A DNA stretch of 64,000 nt from CAILHX01 sp046155285. GTDB taxonomy: Bacteria; Pseudomonadota; Gammaproteobacteria; Burkholderiales; Methylophilaceae. The first letter of the stretch is position 1. The number at the start of each line of letters is the position of its first letter. Positions 22,665 through 33,500 of the stretch are shown here, piece by piece. Under the pieces are notes generated by a model, which had not been told where the DNA came from, made no database searches, and worked only from the letters and a program-made list of their open reading frames with translations. Made by a program: the position numbers and the translations under genes. The stretch covers positions 124,001-188,000 of the forward strand of contig JBJXEA010000026.1 in the NCBI GenBank assembly GCA_046155285.1, given 5' to 3'.

Positions 22665-24344
22665 ATGGTTTCTTACTGCAATAGGATTGAATTGAAAAAA
22701 CATATTTTCCTAGTTTTGGCCTTGCTGCTTTCCATGTCTGCGATTGCCGACGGTGAAGCTAGCATGGCAGAAAATTCTCCAGAACCATTTCAGGCTGGCA
22801 TAGCGCCCAAGCCTAATGAAGCTGAAGCCCAAGCAGCTCCTGAGCAACATCGTTTCGACATCATGGAATACCAAGTGGTAGGCAATAGCCTGCTTCCTGC
22901 AGCAAAAATAGAAGAAGCAGTTTATCCCTTTTTAGGCCAATCCTTGAGCATTGAGGACGTAGACAAGGCGCGTGAAGCCTTGGAGAAACTCTATCATCAA
23001 GAAGGATACTTGACGGTACTGGTGTCGGTACCTGAGCAAAAAGTAGATGCAGGCGTGGTGCGCCTAGACGTGACACAAGCCCCTGTGGAAAGATTGCGCG
23101 TAACGGGTTCACGTTACTATTCTTTAGGCAGAATCAAAGCCGTCACCGCAGAGTTGGAAGAAGGCAAAGTGCCGCATTTCCCCACCGTGCAAAAAGAGCT
23201 AGGCACGCTGAACCGTACCGCAGATAGGCGAGTCACTCCCGTTCTCAAGCCAGGCAAGACACCCGGTACTGTAGCTGTGGACTTGAAAGTGGAGGATCAG
23301 CTGCCGTTGCATGGTTCTATTGAGCTCAATGACCACTACAGCGCCGATACCACCAAGACCAGACTCAGCGCCAATGTGCGCTGGGATAATCTATGGCAGC
23401 TTGACCATAGTATTGGGGTTTCCATCCAGCTTAGCCCAGAAAATACTGATGAATCTAAAGTCATTTCTGGCACTTATTCCATTCCCTTAGCATCGGGCGA
23501 TTACTTGGCGCTCTACGGCGTGCATTCTGAATCCAACGTGGCCGCAGTAGGAACACTGAACGTGCTTGGTAACGGAGACATTGTGGGTTTGCGTTTCATT
23601 CATCCGCTCCCCACTTTGGAGAACTTCTATCACTCACTGACCTTGGGCGTGGATTACAAAAACTTCGTGCAGACAGTGAATATCAGTAATTTGTCTTCAG
23701 GTAGTTTTAATACCCCAATCAGCTATCTCCCCTTCATGGCGAGTTGGGAAGCCAATTGGAATGGTGAATCGAGCACCACCAATCTTGGCATCATATTGAA
23801 TGCACATCTCAGAGACGTGGTGGGGAGCGAAAAAGAATTTGATGATAAGCGCTTCAAAGGACATTCCGATTATTTTTATCTACGTGCCAATCTGGCACAG
23901 AACTGGAAATGGAAAGGCGGTTTCGGGGTTGGGCTTAAGTTGACAGGCCAATTAAGCGGTCAAGCCTTGATTTCCAATGAGCAGTTTGCCATTGGCGGCG
24001 CTGACAGCGTGAGAGGCTATCTCGAATCCGAAGCCTTGGGAGACACAGGATTCACCGCAAGCTTAGAGCTGCGTTCACCGTCATTCGCTAATAGGCTTAG
24101 TGACAAAATCACACAGCTTTATGTGTTGGGATTTATGGATGCCGGGCAAATTCGGGTTAAAGATCCAGTGCCGGGATCGTCCTCGCTGACTGAAGTTGAG
24201 TTGGCAAGCGCGGGGCTTGGACTCCGCGCTGAAGGTCTTGGAGGTTGGAAAGGTGGAGTAGATATCGCCTATCCGCTGCGTGAAGGTCCACGCACTCCTG
24301 ATGGGGACACTCGGCTTAGTTTTAGTCTGGGGTATGGTTTTTAG
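22665..24344 (+). CDS. Two-partner secretion transporter (TpsB; FhaC/ShlB family)
   Basis: This is an outer-membrane beta-barrel that exports the partner exoprotein. Starts at the ATG 22665 or the TTG 22692 are both possible, and the TTG start gives a cleaner signal peptide (KKHIFLVLALLLSMSAIA). A POTRA2-type domain (residues ~70-145 from the ATG: FDIMEYQVVGNSLLPAAKIEEAV, SLSIEDVDKAREALEKLYHQEGY) and a second POTRA-like domain precede a ~350-residue barrel. The barrel carries the L6 hairpin motif VRGY (GGADSVRGYLE), which is diagnostic for TpsB/Omp85 proteins. Its stop lies 208 bp before the exoprotein, the expected partner. Confidence 0.92.
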   Translation: MVSYCNRIELKKHIFLVLALLLSMSAIADGEASMAENSPEPFQAGIAPKPNEAEAQAAPEQHRFDIMEYQVVGNSLLPAAKIEEAVYPFLGQSLSIEDVDKAREALEKLYHQEGYLTVLVSVPEQKVDAGVVRLDVTQAPVERLRVTGSRYYSLGRIKAVTAELEEGKVPHFPTVQKELGTLNRTADRRVTPVLKPGKTPGTVAVDLKVEDQLPLHGSIELNDHYSADTTKTRLSANVRWDNLWQLDHSIGVSIQLSPENTDESKVISGTYSIPLASGDYLALYGVHSESNVAAVGTLNVLGNGDIVGLRFIHPLPTLENFYHSLTLGVDYKNFVQTVNISNLSSGSFNTPISYLPFMASWEANWNGESSTTNLGIILNAHLRDVVGSEKEFDDKRFKGHSDYFYLRANLAQNWKWKGGFGVGLKLTGQLSGQALISNEQFAIGGADSVRGYLESEALGDTGFTASLELRSPSFANRLSDKITQLYVLGFMDAGQIRVKDPVPGSSSLTEVELASAGLGLRAEGLGGWKGGVDIAYPLREGPRTPDGDTRLSFSLGYGF

Positions 24345-24369
24345 GTGAGCAGGGTGGCAGTTTTGTAGG

Positions 24370-24427
24370 GTGGGCAGATTTTCTGCCCACATAACCTTAA
24401 TTAACCCGTGGGCAACGAGTTGCCCAC
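24370..24427. repeat. REP-like inverted repeats (GTGGGCA elements)
   Basis: Two hairpins lie side by side: GTGGGCAGA-TTT-TCTGCCCAC (24370-24390) and GTGGGCAA-CGAG-TTGCCCAC (24408-24427). A related single hairpin occurs after the exoprotein gene (36003-36030), so the 11.4 kb gene is bracketed by similar elements. Such GTAGGGTGGGC elements are dispersed intergenic repeats in many proteobacteria. They may stabilise mRNA or weakly terminate. Confidence 0.75.
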
Positions 24428-24456
24428 CTTACCAAGATGTGAACTAGTTCCGCTTC

Positions 24457-24510
24457 TAGTCCGTGGGACATATTTTTATAGCAATTTTGGTTGGAATTAT
24501 TCTCTAAAAT
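24457..24510 (+). promoter_or_regulatory. Operator-like site and -10 of the TPS exoprotein gene
   Basis: TAGTCC-GTG-GGACAT (24457-24471) has an exact left half, a 3-nt spacer and a right half with one mismatch to GGACTA in its last bases. TAAAAT (24505-24510, five of six matches) begins 34 nt after it, the same spacing as at the exact sites. The 25 bases ending in the left half (24438-24462) match 22 of 25 bases at 19923-19947. The start codon is 42 bp beyond the hexamer. Confidence 0.5.
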
Positions 24511-24552
24511 GAATCTATCCACAGAAGTTTTAAGAACCGCAAGGGAACTCAA

Positions 24553-27500
24553 ATGAACCGCAATATCTACCGCTTAGTACAAGACCAAGATGGACGTTGG
24601 GTACCCGTTGCCGAGCATGTGAAGGGGCGCGGAAAAGGTCAGGGTACCATGCGCCGCGCACGCGTGGCATTGCTGGTGGCGGCTTCCATCATGCCTGGTC
24701 TGGCGTGGTCGGCGGGGTCTATGCCGGTGCCATCTGCTGGCACGGGCGGTATTCCGGCATTTGTAGGCAATGGTGCGGCGGCGTGGAATGCCATCAAAAA
24801 TGCCAACGGTAGCTACTCCGGTTTTGTGAGCCAGGTAGGCAGTTCGGCAGTGCTTAACTGGAAGCAGTTCAATGTGGGTAGCGGTAACAGTGTCGTGTTC
24901 CAGCAAGTCAATAACTTGACGGATCAACAGCTGGTGCAGGGTGCCACCTTTTCTACCCTCAACCGCATCTGGGATGCTAACCCCAGCGTCATTGCCGGCC
25001 AAATCAGCGTAGCTGCCGGCCAAAAAGGCAATCTGACCTTTATCAACACTAACGGCATCATCTTCGCCAACGGTGCGCAGGTTGATGCCAACACGCTCAC
25101 TGCGTCCAGCTTGCAATTAGGTTCTGCTTTCGAAAAAAATCTGTTCTATTCAAGCAGTACAACCAATCCTAATGTAAATCCGCAATTCACCGGGACTACA
25201 GGCTTTGTCAAAGTGCTGGAGGGCGCGCGTATCAGTGCTGCCAGTGGTGGCAGAGTAATGCTGATAGCGCCTACTGTGACCAATCGCGGCAGCATTGATG
25301 CGCCAGATGGTCAAGCTATTCTGGCTGCGGGAACTAAGGTCTATTTGGAGGCGAGTAGCAACCCTGACGTGCGTGGTTTGTTGGTGGAAGTGGATAGTGG
25401 TGTATTGAACAGTTATAACACCGCTAATAACGATGTAAAGCCGGGTGAACTGGATACCAACAATAATCGACCCTTAACTGACACGTTTGATAATCTGGGT
25501 AATGTTACCAATCTTGGCAGCATTTCTGTAGGACACGGTAATGCCACTATGGTGGGCTTGGCGGTCAATCAGATGAATGCCGTTAATGCTACTACCTCTG
25601 TGTTGTTCAATGGATCTATTTATCTCAAGGCAACCAATAATTTTAAGGATGTATCTGCAGATGGCACAGGAATCATTGTTGCAAAGGAGACTGGTCGTGT
25701 AAGACTCGGCGCGGGTAGCCAAACCACAATTCTGCCCGATGCACAGGATGCAACTACCTCTAAAGATGATCAGACCTTTAACAAATCTAAAGTGCAGATT
25801 GTGGGTAAAGAAATTCAGCTTGAACAAAACGCTAAGATCACAGCGCCTGCGGGTGAGGTCAATCTTTACGCGGTGGCAAACCCTTCTGAATTGCAGTTTT
25901 TAAACAAACTTAAGGATACCGATTTCTTTGACAGCACTGCAAGTGCAGCGCTCAATGCACAAGCCAGTATCAGTATCGCTACGGGTGCAGTAATAGACGT
26001 TGCGGGCATGGACTACATCAAAAAGGCCGAGTCGAATTTTCTAACGATCACCTTACGTGGAGATGAGCTGAAGGATTCCCCATTAAACCGTGATGGTCAA
26101 TTACGCGGCCAAACGGTTACGATAGATTTGTCCAAAGACTCACCGCTCATTGCCAACCTTGCGGATTACAAGGCTAACATTCAGCGTACTGTGGGTGAGC
26201 GCTCTACAGCCGCTGGAACGGTGAATTTGAAGTCTGAAGGCAGTGTGCTGGTGGATAAAGACGCTGTGATTGACGTGCACGGCGGCACGGTGAAATATGA
26301 GCAGGGACAGGTGAAAGTCACCAAGCTGTGGGGTGCTGATGGCAAAACCTACGACATTTCCAAAGCGCCTAAAGACATAAGCTACACCGGCATTGCCGGT
26401 CAATGGACTAAGGTCTATACCAAGTGGGGCGTCACTAAGGTTTTTGATAGTGGCCAGCTCACCAATATCGCTGGTTATACAGTAGGCAAAGATGCCGGCA
26501 CTTTGGTGATGAATACCAATCAAGGTTATTTTAATGGGTTGGTAAAAGGCAAAACCACCCTAGGCGACAATCTGGCGTTACAAGGTAAGGTTCCTTTAGG
26601 TGCTTTGTTGCAAGTGGGTGGACAAAAGCAAAACACTAGTAAAGTAGTAGAAGCATACGGCCTATCGCAAAACCTGATCATAGGCGCGGCTCCTTCTGCT
26701 TCGGTGCGGGGTATTGGCGCTCCTTTGTCAGCCGATGAGCAAGCCAATTTCAGGTTAGATGCGGGCTTATTTGGCGGTGATGGTTTCAGCCGTGTTGAGG
26801 CCTATACCAACAAAAATTTGACCATAGACAAAGCGCTTACACTTAATGCTGGCGGCAGTTTTACCGCAATTGCGGCTGGCAGCATCAATGTCAATGCGAA
26901 TACCCAAATCACATCTGGTGATATCTCGATGTCAGCACTCCAGTTGACGGTGGCAAACAACGTGAAGATTTCCACGGCAGGCGGCTGGATTAACGATTTT
27001 GCAGCAGGTCAAGTGTCTAACCTTCCTCAATTCATCAATGCTGGCAAACTCACGCTGGGTGGCGAGCTGAGGGTTGCTGGTAACAAGGTAGGTGCTAATA
27101 CCTCGTTGGGTCAAAACGCGCTGCTGGATGTCAGAGGTGGCGGTTATTTAGGCACTGATAAAAAACTAATTGCAGGCAACGGCGGCAATTTGACTTTGGG
27201 TGCTCGTGACTTGCAGTTCTCAGGAGCGCTACAGGATCACATTACCGCTGCAGCACTGGGTACTGGTGGCACAGTTGATGTGACCGCTACAGAAGTTCAG
27301 ATAGGTGGCGCGGCTCCGACAGGCGTGCTGGGGCTAAATTCTGGCTTTTTCTCGCAAGGCTTCTCAGCTTACAATGTCACGGGCAGAGTAGGTTTAACCG
27401 TTGCTGATAATACCCAGCTTAAAGTACAAACACATAGCTTGGAATTGCTGCCCAATGCGCCGACATCACAAACTGGAACGCCTATTTCACAAATTAGTCG

Positions 27501-30500
27501 CACAGTTTTGCTGCCGGATCAAACGCGTAAGGCGGCAAATCTATCACTAACGACATCATTTTTAACGGACTCTTCAGAGCGCCATCATCTTGCTATAGGC
27601 TCTGGAGCTGTCATTAATACCGACCCTGGTGCCAAAGTAGATATTACGTCCTCAGGAAGTCTGGATATATATGGAACGGTACGTGCGCCAGCAGGAGTCA
27701 TTAATCTTACAGGCAACAAAGAGGCTCTTGGCACCTCAGCGGAACGTGTCTATCTTGGCAACAATGCCATTATAGATGTCAGCGGTGTCGCTAAGGTTTA
27801 TCCAAGCGCACAAGGTAGATTTACCGGGGACGTGCTAAACGGCGGCTCTGTCAAGATTGATGGGGGATACTTTACTTCTGAAGCCGGTGCGCTGATAGAC
27901 GTACACGGTGCTGCGCCGCAAGCCATGGATATAGTGGGCGCGACTGGTTTGGTGAGACAAAATATCGCCAGTGATGCGGGTTCGGTTTCTATTTCTGGCA
28001 AAGAGGGTATTTTTGCCGATAACCGTTTCAATGCAGCGGGCGGCAGCGCAACCACTCGCGGCGGAGCCGTCACATTTTCCATAGGCGATGCTAATGCTAC
28101 GACAGGGAAAGTGGCACATATTGGTGAGTTCGGCTCTGTGGTGCAGTCTGGCGTTTTACCAGCTCCCGCAGTAGGTCAGGCCTATGTGGATTTACCCGAT
28201 TTGCTGAACGCTGGATTTGAAAAGGTCACCGTACGCAGTTCAAACACCATCAGTGTGGATGGCAGCTTTACTGCAGGTGGCAGTCTCAAGCTACAGGCTT
28301 TACAGTTGGATGCGCCTTTGATTACTTCAAATGGCGGCAATGCAACCTTGCAAGCGGCAATTATTCAAGCGGGTAACTTCAACCCCAGTTTGCAAAGCAA
28401 TGCCTATGCGACTAACTCTGGTACAGGGAGTTTAACTTTGCAAGCGGGTGGTAACGGTGTAACAGGCTTGCTGGAGCTGGCGGGTAACACCAAATATAGC
28501 AATTTAGCCCAGCTCAATCTCAACAGCACAGGCGAAATTCGCCTGACTGGAGCGCAAGGTACTAGTAAACTGAGATCAACCGGATTGCTGGACACGCAAG
28601 CCCGCGTAGATCTGACGGCAGCCGTGGTTACGCCTTCTACTTTGAGCGACTTCACGCTTAATTCGCCTAACCAAACCATCGCCTTCCACAAGTATGGCAA
28701 CCCCACCAACCCGATCTCAGTGCTGGGCTCGCTCACCGTCAATGCCAAAGACATTCAACAAGATGGCAGCATCATCGCGCCATTTGGGAAAATCAGCCTG
28801 AATGCCGACAATAACTTGAGTTTGGGCGATGGCAGTTTGACCTCGGTGACTTCGCCCGCCAATCTGGTGCTGCCATTCGGCAAGGTTGCCAATGGCAAGG
28901 ATTGGTATATTCCCTTGACTGCGGATGGTACGTTTGATAGCGATTCACAAAAAATTTCATCTTTAGAGTCCAAGTCCGTTAAGCTGAATGGCAAGAGTGT
29001 GGCGTTGAATAGCGGAGCCAAGGTAGATATTTCTGGTGGTGGCGATGTGCAGGCGTGGGAATTCAGCCCCGGTCCCGGCGGTTCGGCCGATTACCTGGCA
29101 ACTCCGGGTGTGTATGCCATACTTCCTGGCTATCAAGGCGTAGCAGCACCCGTTGATCAAGGCTCGGCTGCTACTGGCAGTGGTTTTGATTTGGCAATAG
29201 GCAAGTCGGTGTATTTGGATGGTTCTACGGGCGTGCCTAAAGGTGTTTATACCTTATTACCAGCGCACTATGCCTTGTTACCTGGCGCTTATGCTATCAG
29301 TCTCACCAATGGCACCAAGGATTTACAATCTGGGCAAGGCCGCGCCAAGGTAGACGGCACACAAATCATCCCCGGATTCTTGACTGATAGCCGTTATGCC
29401 CGAACCGGGCAGCGCGATGCACGTTGGACGGGTTTCCAGGTGTTGTCCCGCGATGAAGTGCAAAAACGCTCTACGCTCACACTTTATCAAGCCTCTAGCT
29501 TCTTCCCAAAACAAGGGGTGAATACCAATCTGCCCGCCAGCGCTGGCCAGTTCTCTATCAAAACGCAGACCGACTTGTTGTTAGCCGGTGATTTGGTTTC
29601 GACTGCGGCGACCGGTGGCAAGGGCGCACAAGTGGATATTTCCGCGCCCAAAATTGCCGTCACCAGTAGCAACACCACGCCTATTGAAGTTGGTGCGGTG
29701 CGTTTGGATGTTGCCAAACTCAATGCACTAAAAGCCGATAGCCTGCTGATAGGCGCAACACGCACTACGGTCACTGACTCCACCACAAATGCAACCACGA
29801 CTACGCTAGATGTGGGTGCGAACAGCGTCACGCTGACCAATGATGCAGCCAATCCGTTGCAAGGTTCAGAAGTCATGCTGGCTTCTACCGACAAACTTAA
29901 CATCGCAGCCAACAGCGCGATTACCGCCGACGGGACTAAAGGTGATGCGGGGTCTTATAGTATCGTGGGTGACGGCGCATTGGTACGCGTTGCGGCCACC
30001 GATGCCACGCTCAACCGCACGGGTGCGACACGCACACTGGGTACGCTTAACGTAGGCACGGGGACTCAACTGACTTCCTCACGTGCGGTTTTGCTGGATG
30101 CTACCAAAGCCACCAACTTTGACGGTAATTTCACCTTTACTCAGCCCGGTGTGTTGAGCTTGGGTGCTACCCGCATGAGCTTTGGCGATACCACAGGCCA
30201 AGGCCCACAAGACAAGGGCATTATCTTCACTCCAGCCAAATTGGCACAATTCAATGGTCTTGAATCCCTTAAATTACAAAGCTATTCCACCTTCGATTTC
30301 TATGGCCCAAGCTCCCTGGGTGGCGTAGATGCCAATGGCAACCAGCAGCTTGGCAGCTTGGTGCTGGAGGGTGGGGGCATCGTCGGTTACGCTGCTGCTA
30401 ACCAGACCGCCACCATCGCGGCTAAATCTTTACAGTTGAATAACACCAGCGCTGCAAGCTTCAATCTAGGCACGACTAGCGGCGGTACAGCGCCTGTGAC

Positions 30501-33500
30501 AGGTAGCGGCGATCTGGCGATTGTTACTGATACTTTGACTCTAGGCGCTGGTGACAAAACTATCGCTGGATTTAGCAAAACCACCGCGACTGCCAACGAA
30601 GTCGTGGGGCAGGGGTCGGGTAGCCTCAATGTACAAGGCAACGCGGACATCAGCACCGCGCGCATCAGCGGCGGCGTAGACCAAAGTATCAATGCCACCG
30701 GCGTGTTGAATGCCAACAGCAAAACCAGCAGCCAAACTTTGGCCAATGTGACTGGGCTAGCCTCTAAGTGGGCACTGAGCGGCGCTGCACTCAATTTTGA
30801 CACCAAAGCTGTTCTGCCTTCCGGCCAGCTGTCGCTCACCGCTACCACGGGTGATTTGAACGTCAACGTCAATGCTTTGTTGGATGCGGCGGGCAGGGCA
30901 AAAGACTTCTTTGACACCAGCAAATCAACCTATGGCGGCAACGTCAAGCTGGCCTCTGCCAGCGGTAACATCAACGTGGCGTTGGGCGCTACGGTGGATG
31001 TTTCCGGCGCGGCGGGTGCTGACGCAGGCACGCTCTCTATCGTTGCTGCCAATGGCAAGGCCACTTTGAATGGCGTATTCCACGCCGCGACACCTGTTGA
31101 TGCCGACGGTAAACAAGGCAAAGGAGGCGAGGTGGAGCTGGATGTCAATGCTCTGAACAACCCCACCGATTTCAGCCAGAAACTCGCCGCATTGAACGAA
31201 TTCAGCGGCAAGCAGGATTACCGCGTTCGTACTGGTGACGTGAGCATCGCAGCAGCAGATAGCGTCAAAACGCAGCACTTTGTTCTCTCAGCCGACGCAG
31301 GTGCAATCACCGTCAGCGGCAAGGTAGATGCCTCCGGCGACAATGGCGGCATTATCGAGATGTATGCCAAAAACGATTTGACGCTCAAAGCGGGTTCACA
31401 ACTCATCGCCCGTGGTTTGGCTGATGACAATGGCGCAGGCTCGCCCGGTAATGGCGGTGCGGTGTTGCTTTCTTCTGACACGGGTACGGTATCCGCTGAA
31501 GTGTTTGCTGCCGATGGCATAACCCGCCTTGCCAATGCCGCTGGTAAAACTACATTGATTGATGTGTCCGGTAAGACGGTAGGTTCAGCCAAGGGTGAGG
31601 GCGGGCAGGTGATATTCCGTGCTGATCGTACCGCTGGGGTTGATAACAGCGCCTTTACCTTTACCGGCGGCACGCTAACTATATTGCCTGTGCAATATTC
31701 GGCCACTGTTACTGGTGTTTCGCCAAGTGAAACACCCAATGGGAATGGTTTGTTCTTCTTCACGGCAAACTCTACAGCTAGCTCAATTCCAAGTCTGGAC
31801 GTAAATAGCACAGGTGCCAAATCGCTTTTGACCCCAGTGGGTGACACTGCTGGTGTGGGTAGTTTGGTGGCCAGTACCAAATATCTGGCAGTGTACAAAT
31901 CGGGGGTTGGCTATCAACTAGTTCCTACCATTAGTGGCACCCCTTCTACTGTGACTGTTGCTACCGGAAGCAATGCGTTGGTAATGACCACTGCCCCTGC
32001 TGGGTTCACTTTAACCAGAGGTCAAATGGTCACATTTAAGCCTACCACTACTGGTACTGCTACGGCTGCTGGAGCAACGCTCAAAGTAGGGAGCAATGCG
32101 GCTATTGCTATCAAGTTCAATGGTGCGGCAGGTAATGCCTCTAGCCAGTATTTCCGGTCAACAGACAGCTATCTCGCCATCTATGACGGCACCAACTTTG
32201 TGGTGGTGAATACGACTACCACTAATAACGCATCCGTGGCAGCGGGTAAAGACTTTACTGCGACTGCTGGACTGGGTGCGGGTACCACCTACACAACGGG
32301 CACAATAGTGACTTTCAAATTGGGTGCGGCCGCCACGTCCACCTCCCAAGCTACGCTTAAAGTGAACAGCTTGAATGCCGGTTCTGGCGTTACCAGAGCT
32401 GCGAGAAATCTGAAATTTGGTACTACGGTAGCAAAAGGCTCTGATTTCAATACTACGGATACCTACGTTGCCTATTATGACGGCACGGATTTTCAGGTAT
32501 TGGGCGCCTCTGCCAGCACCACTGTCACAACTTCCGCCGCTCCTACTGAACTGGCATTGACTGGCAGCACGCCTGCTGCTGGAACAGTAGTACCGTTCCA
32601 GCTCACCAGCACCTCAACTGGCCCGATGACGCTGAAAGTCAACGGTATCTCAGGCGCATTGCTCAACAACAATGGCAGTGCCATAGCCAGTGGAAGTCTC
32701 GGTGCTGGTAACTATCTAGCCGTGTTTGATGGTAGCAAATTCAACTTGTTGCCCGGTACCGGCAGTGGTACGTCTCCGGTGGATAGCGGAGTCAATGTTG
32801 CCAAGGCCACCACAGGCGCAGTGACAGGCGCAGATCGCGTGCAGATCGAAGCCGTCAAGAATTACAACCAATCCACATTAGATAGTAGCTTCCAGTCCAA
32901 AGTGGCTTCTGAAACGCAAGTGTACGCCGCACTTGCTCCAGCTATTTTGGGTGGCTTCGCCCAGACCCAAGACGGCAAAACCGCCACGCTGTCTGCTGGC
33001 GTGGAAGTGCGCTCTGCGGGGAGTAATATGACCATCGCTAATGATTGGTCTTTACAAGGCGCAAACCCCTCCGGCGGCGCAGGTTTCCTCACCTTGCGCA
33101 CCGATAAAAATCTGCTGGTAAACGGCAGCTTGAGTGACGGCTTTAGCACCGCCACCACCGCGGGTACGCTCACGGGTGGCAATTCCTGGTCATACAGACT
33201 GGCGGCAGGAGCCGACTTGTCTTCGGCCAATCTATTAGCGGTCAATCGCAACAAAACGGGTGATTTCACCTTGGCGAACAGCAAGTTGATTCGTACCGGC
33301 AATGGCAGCATTGATATTGCCACAGGCGGCAAATTGATTCTGGCTGACCAAACCTCCGTGATCTACACCGCGGGAACACCAGCAGCAGGCTTGAGCGACT
33401 TCGTTGTGCCCAAAATCAACAACGTCAATGCTATGTACTCTGAAAAAGGCGGTGACATCAACATCAAAGTCAAAGGCGACATCATTGGTGCCGTGACTAA

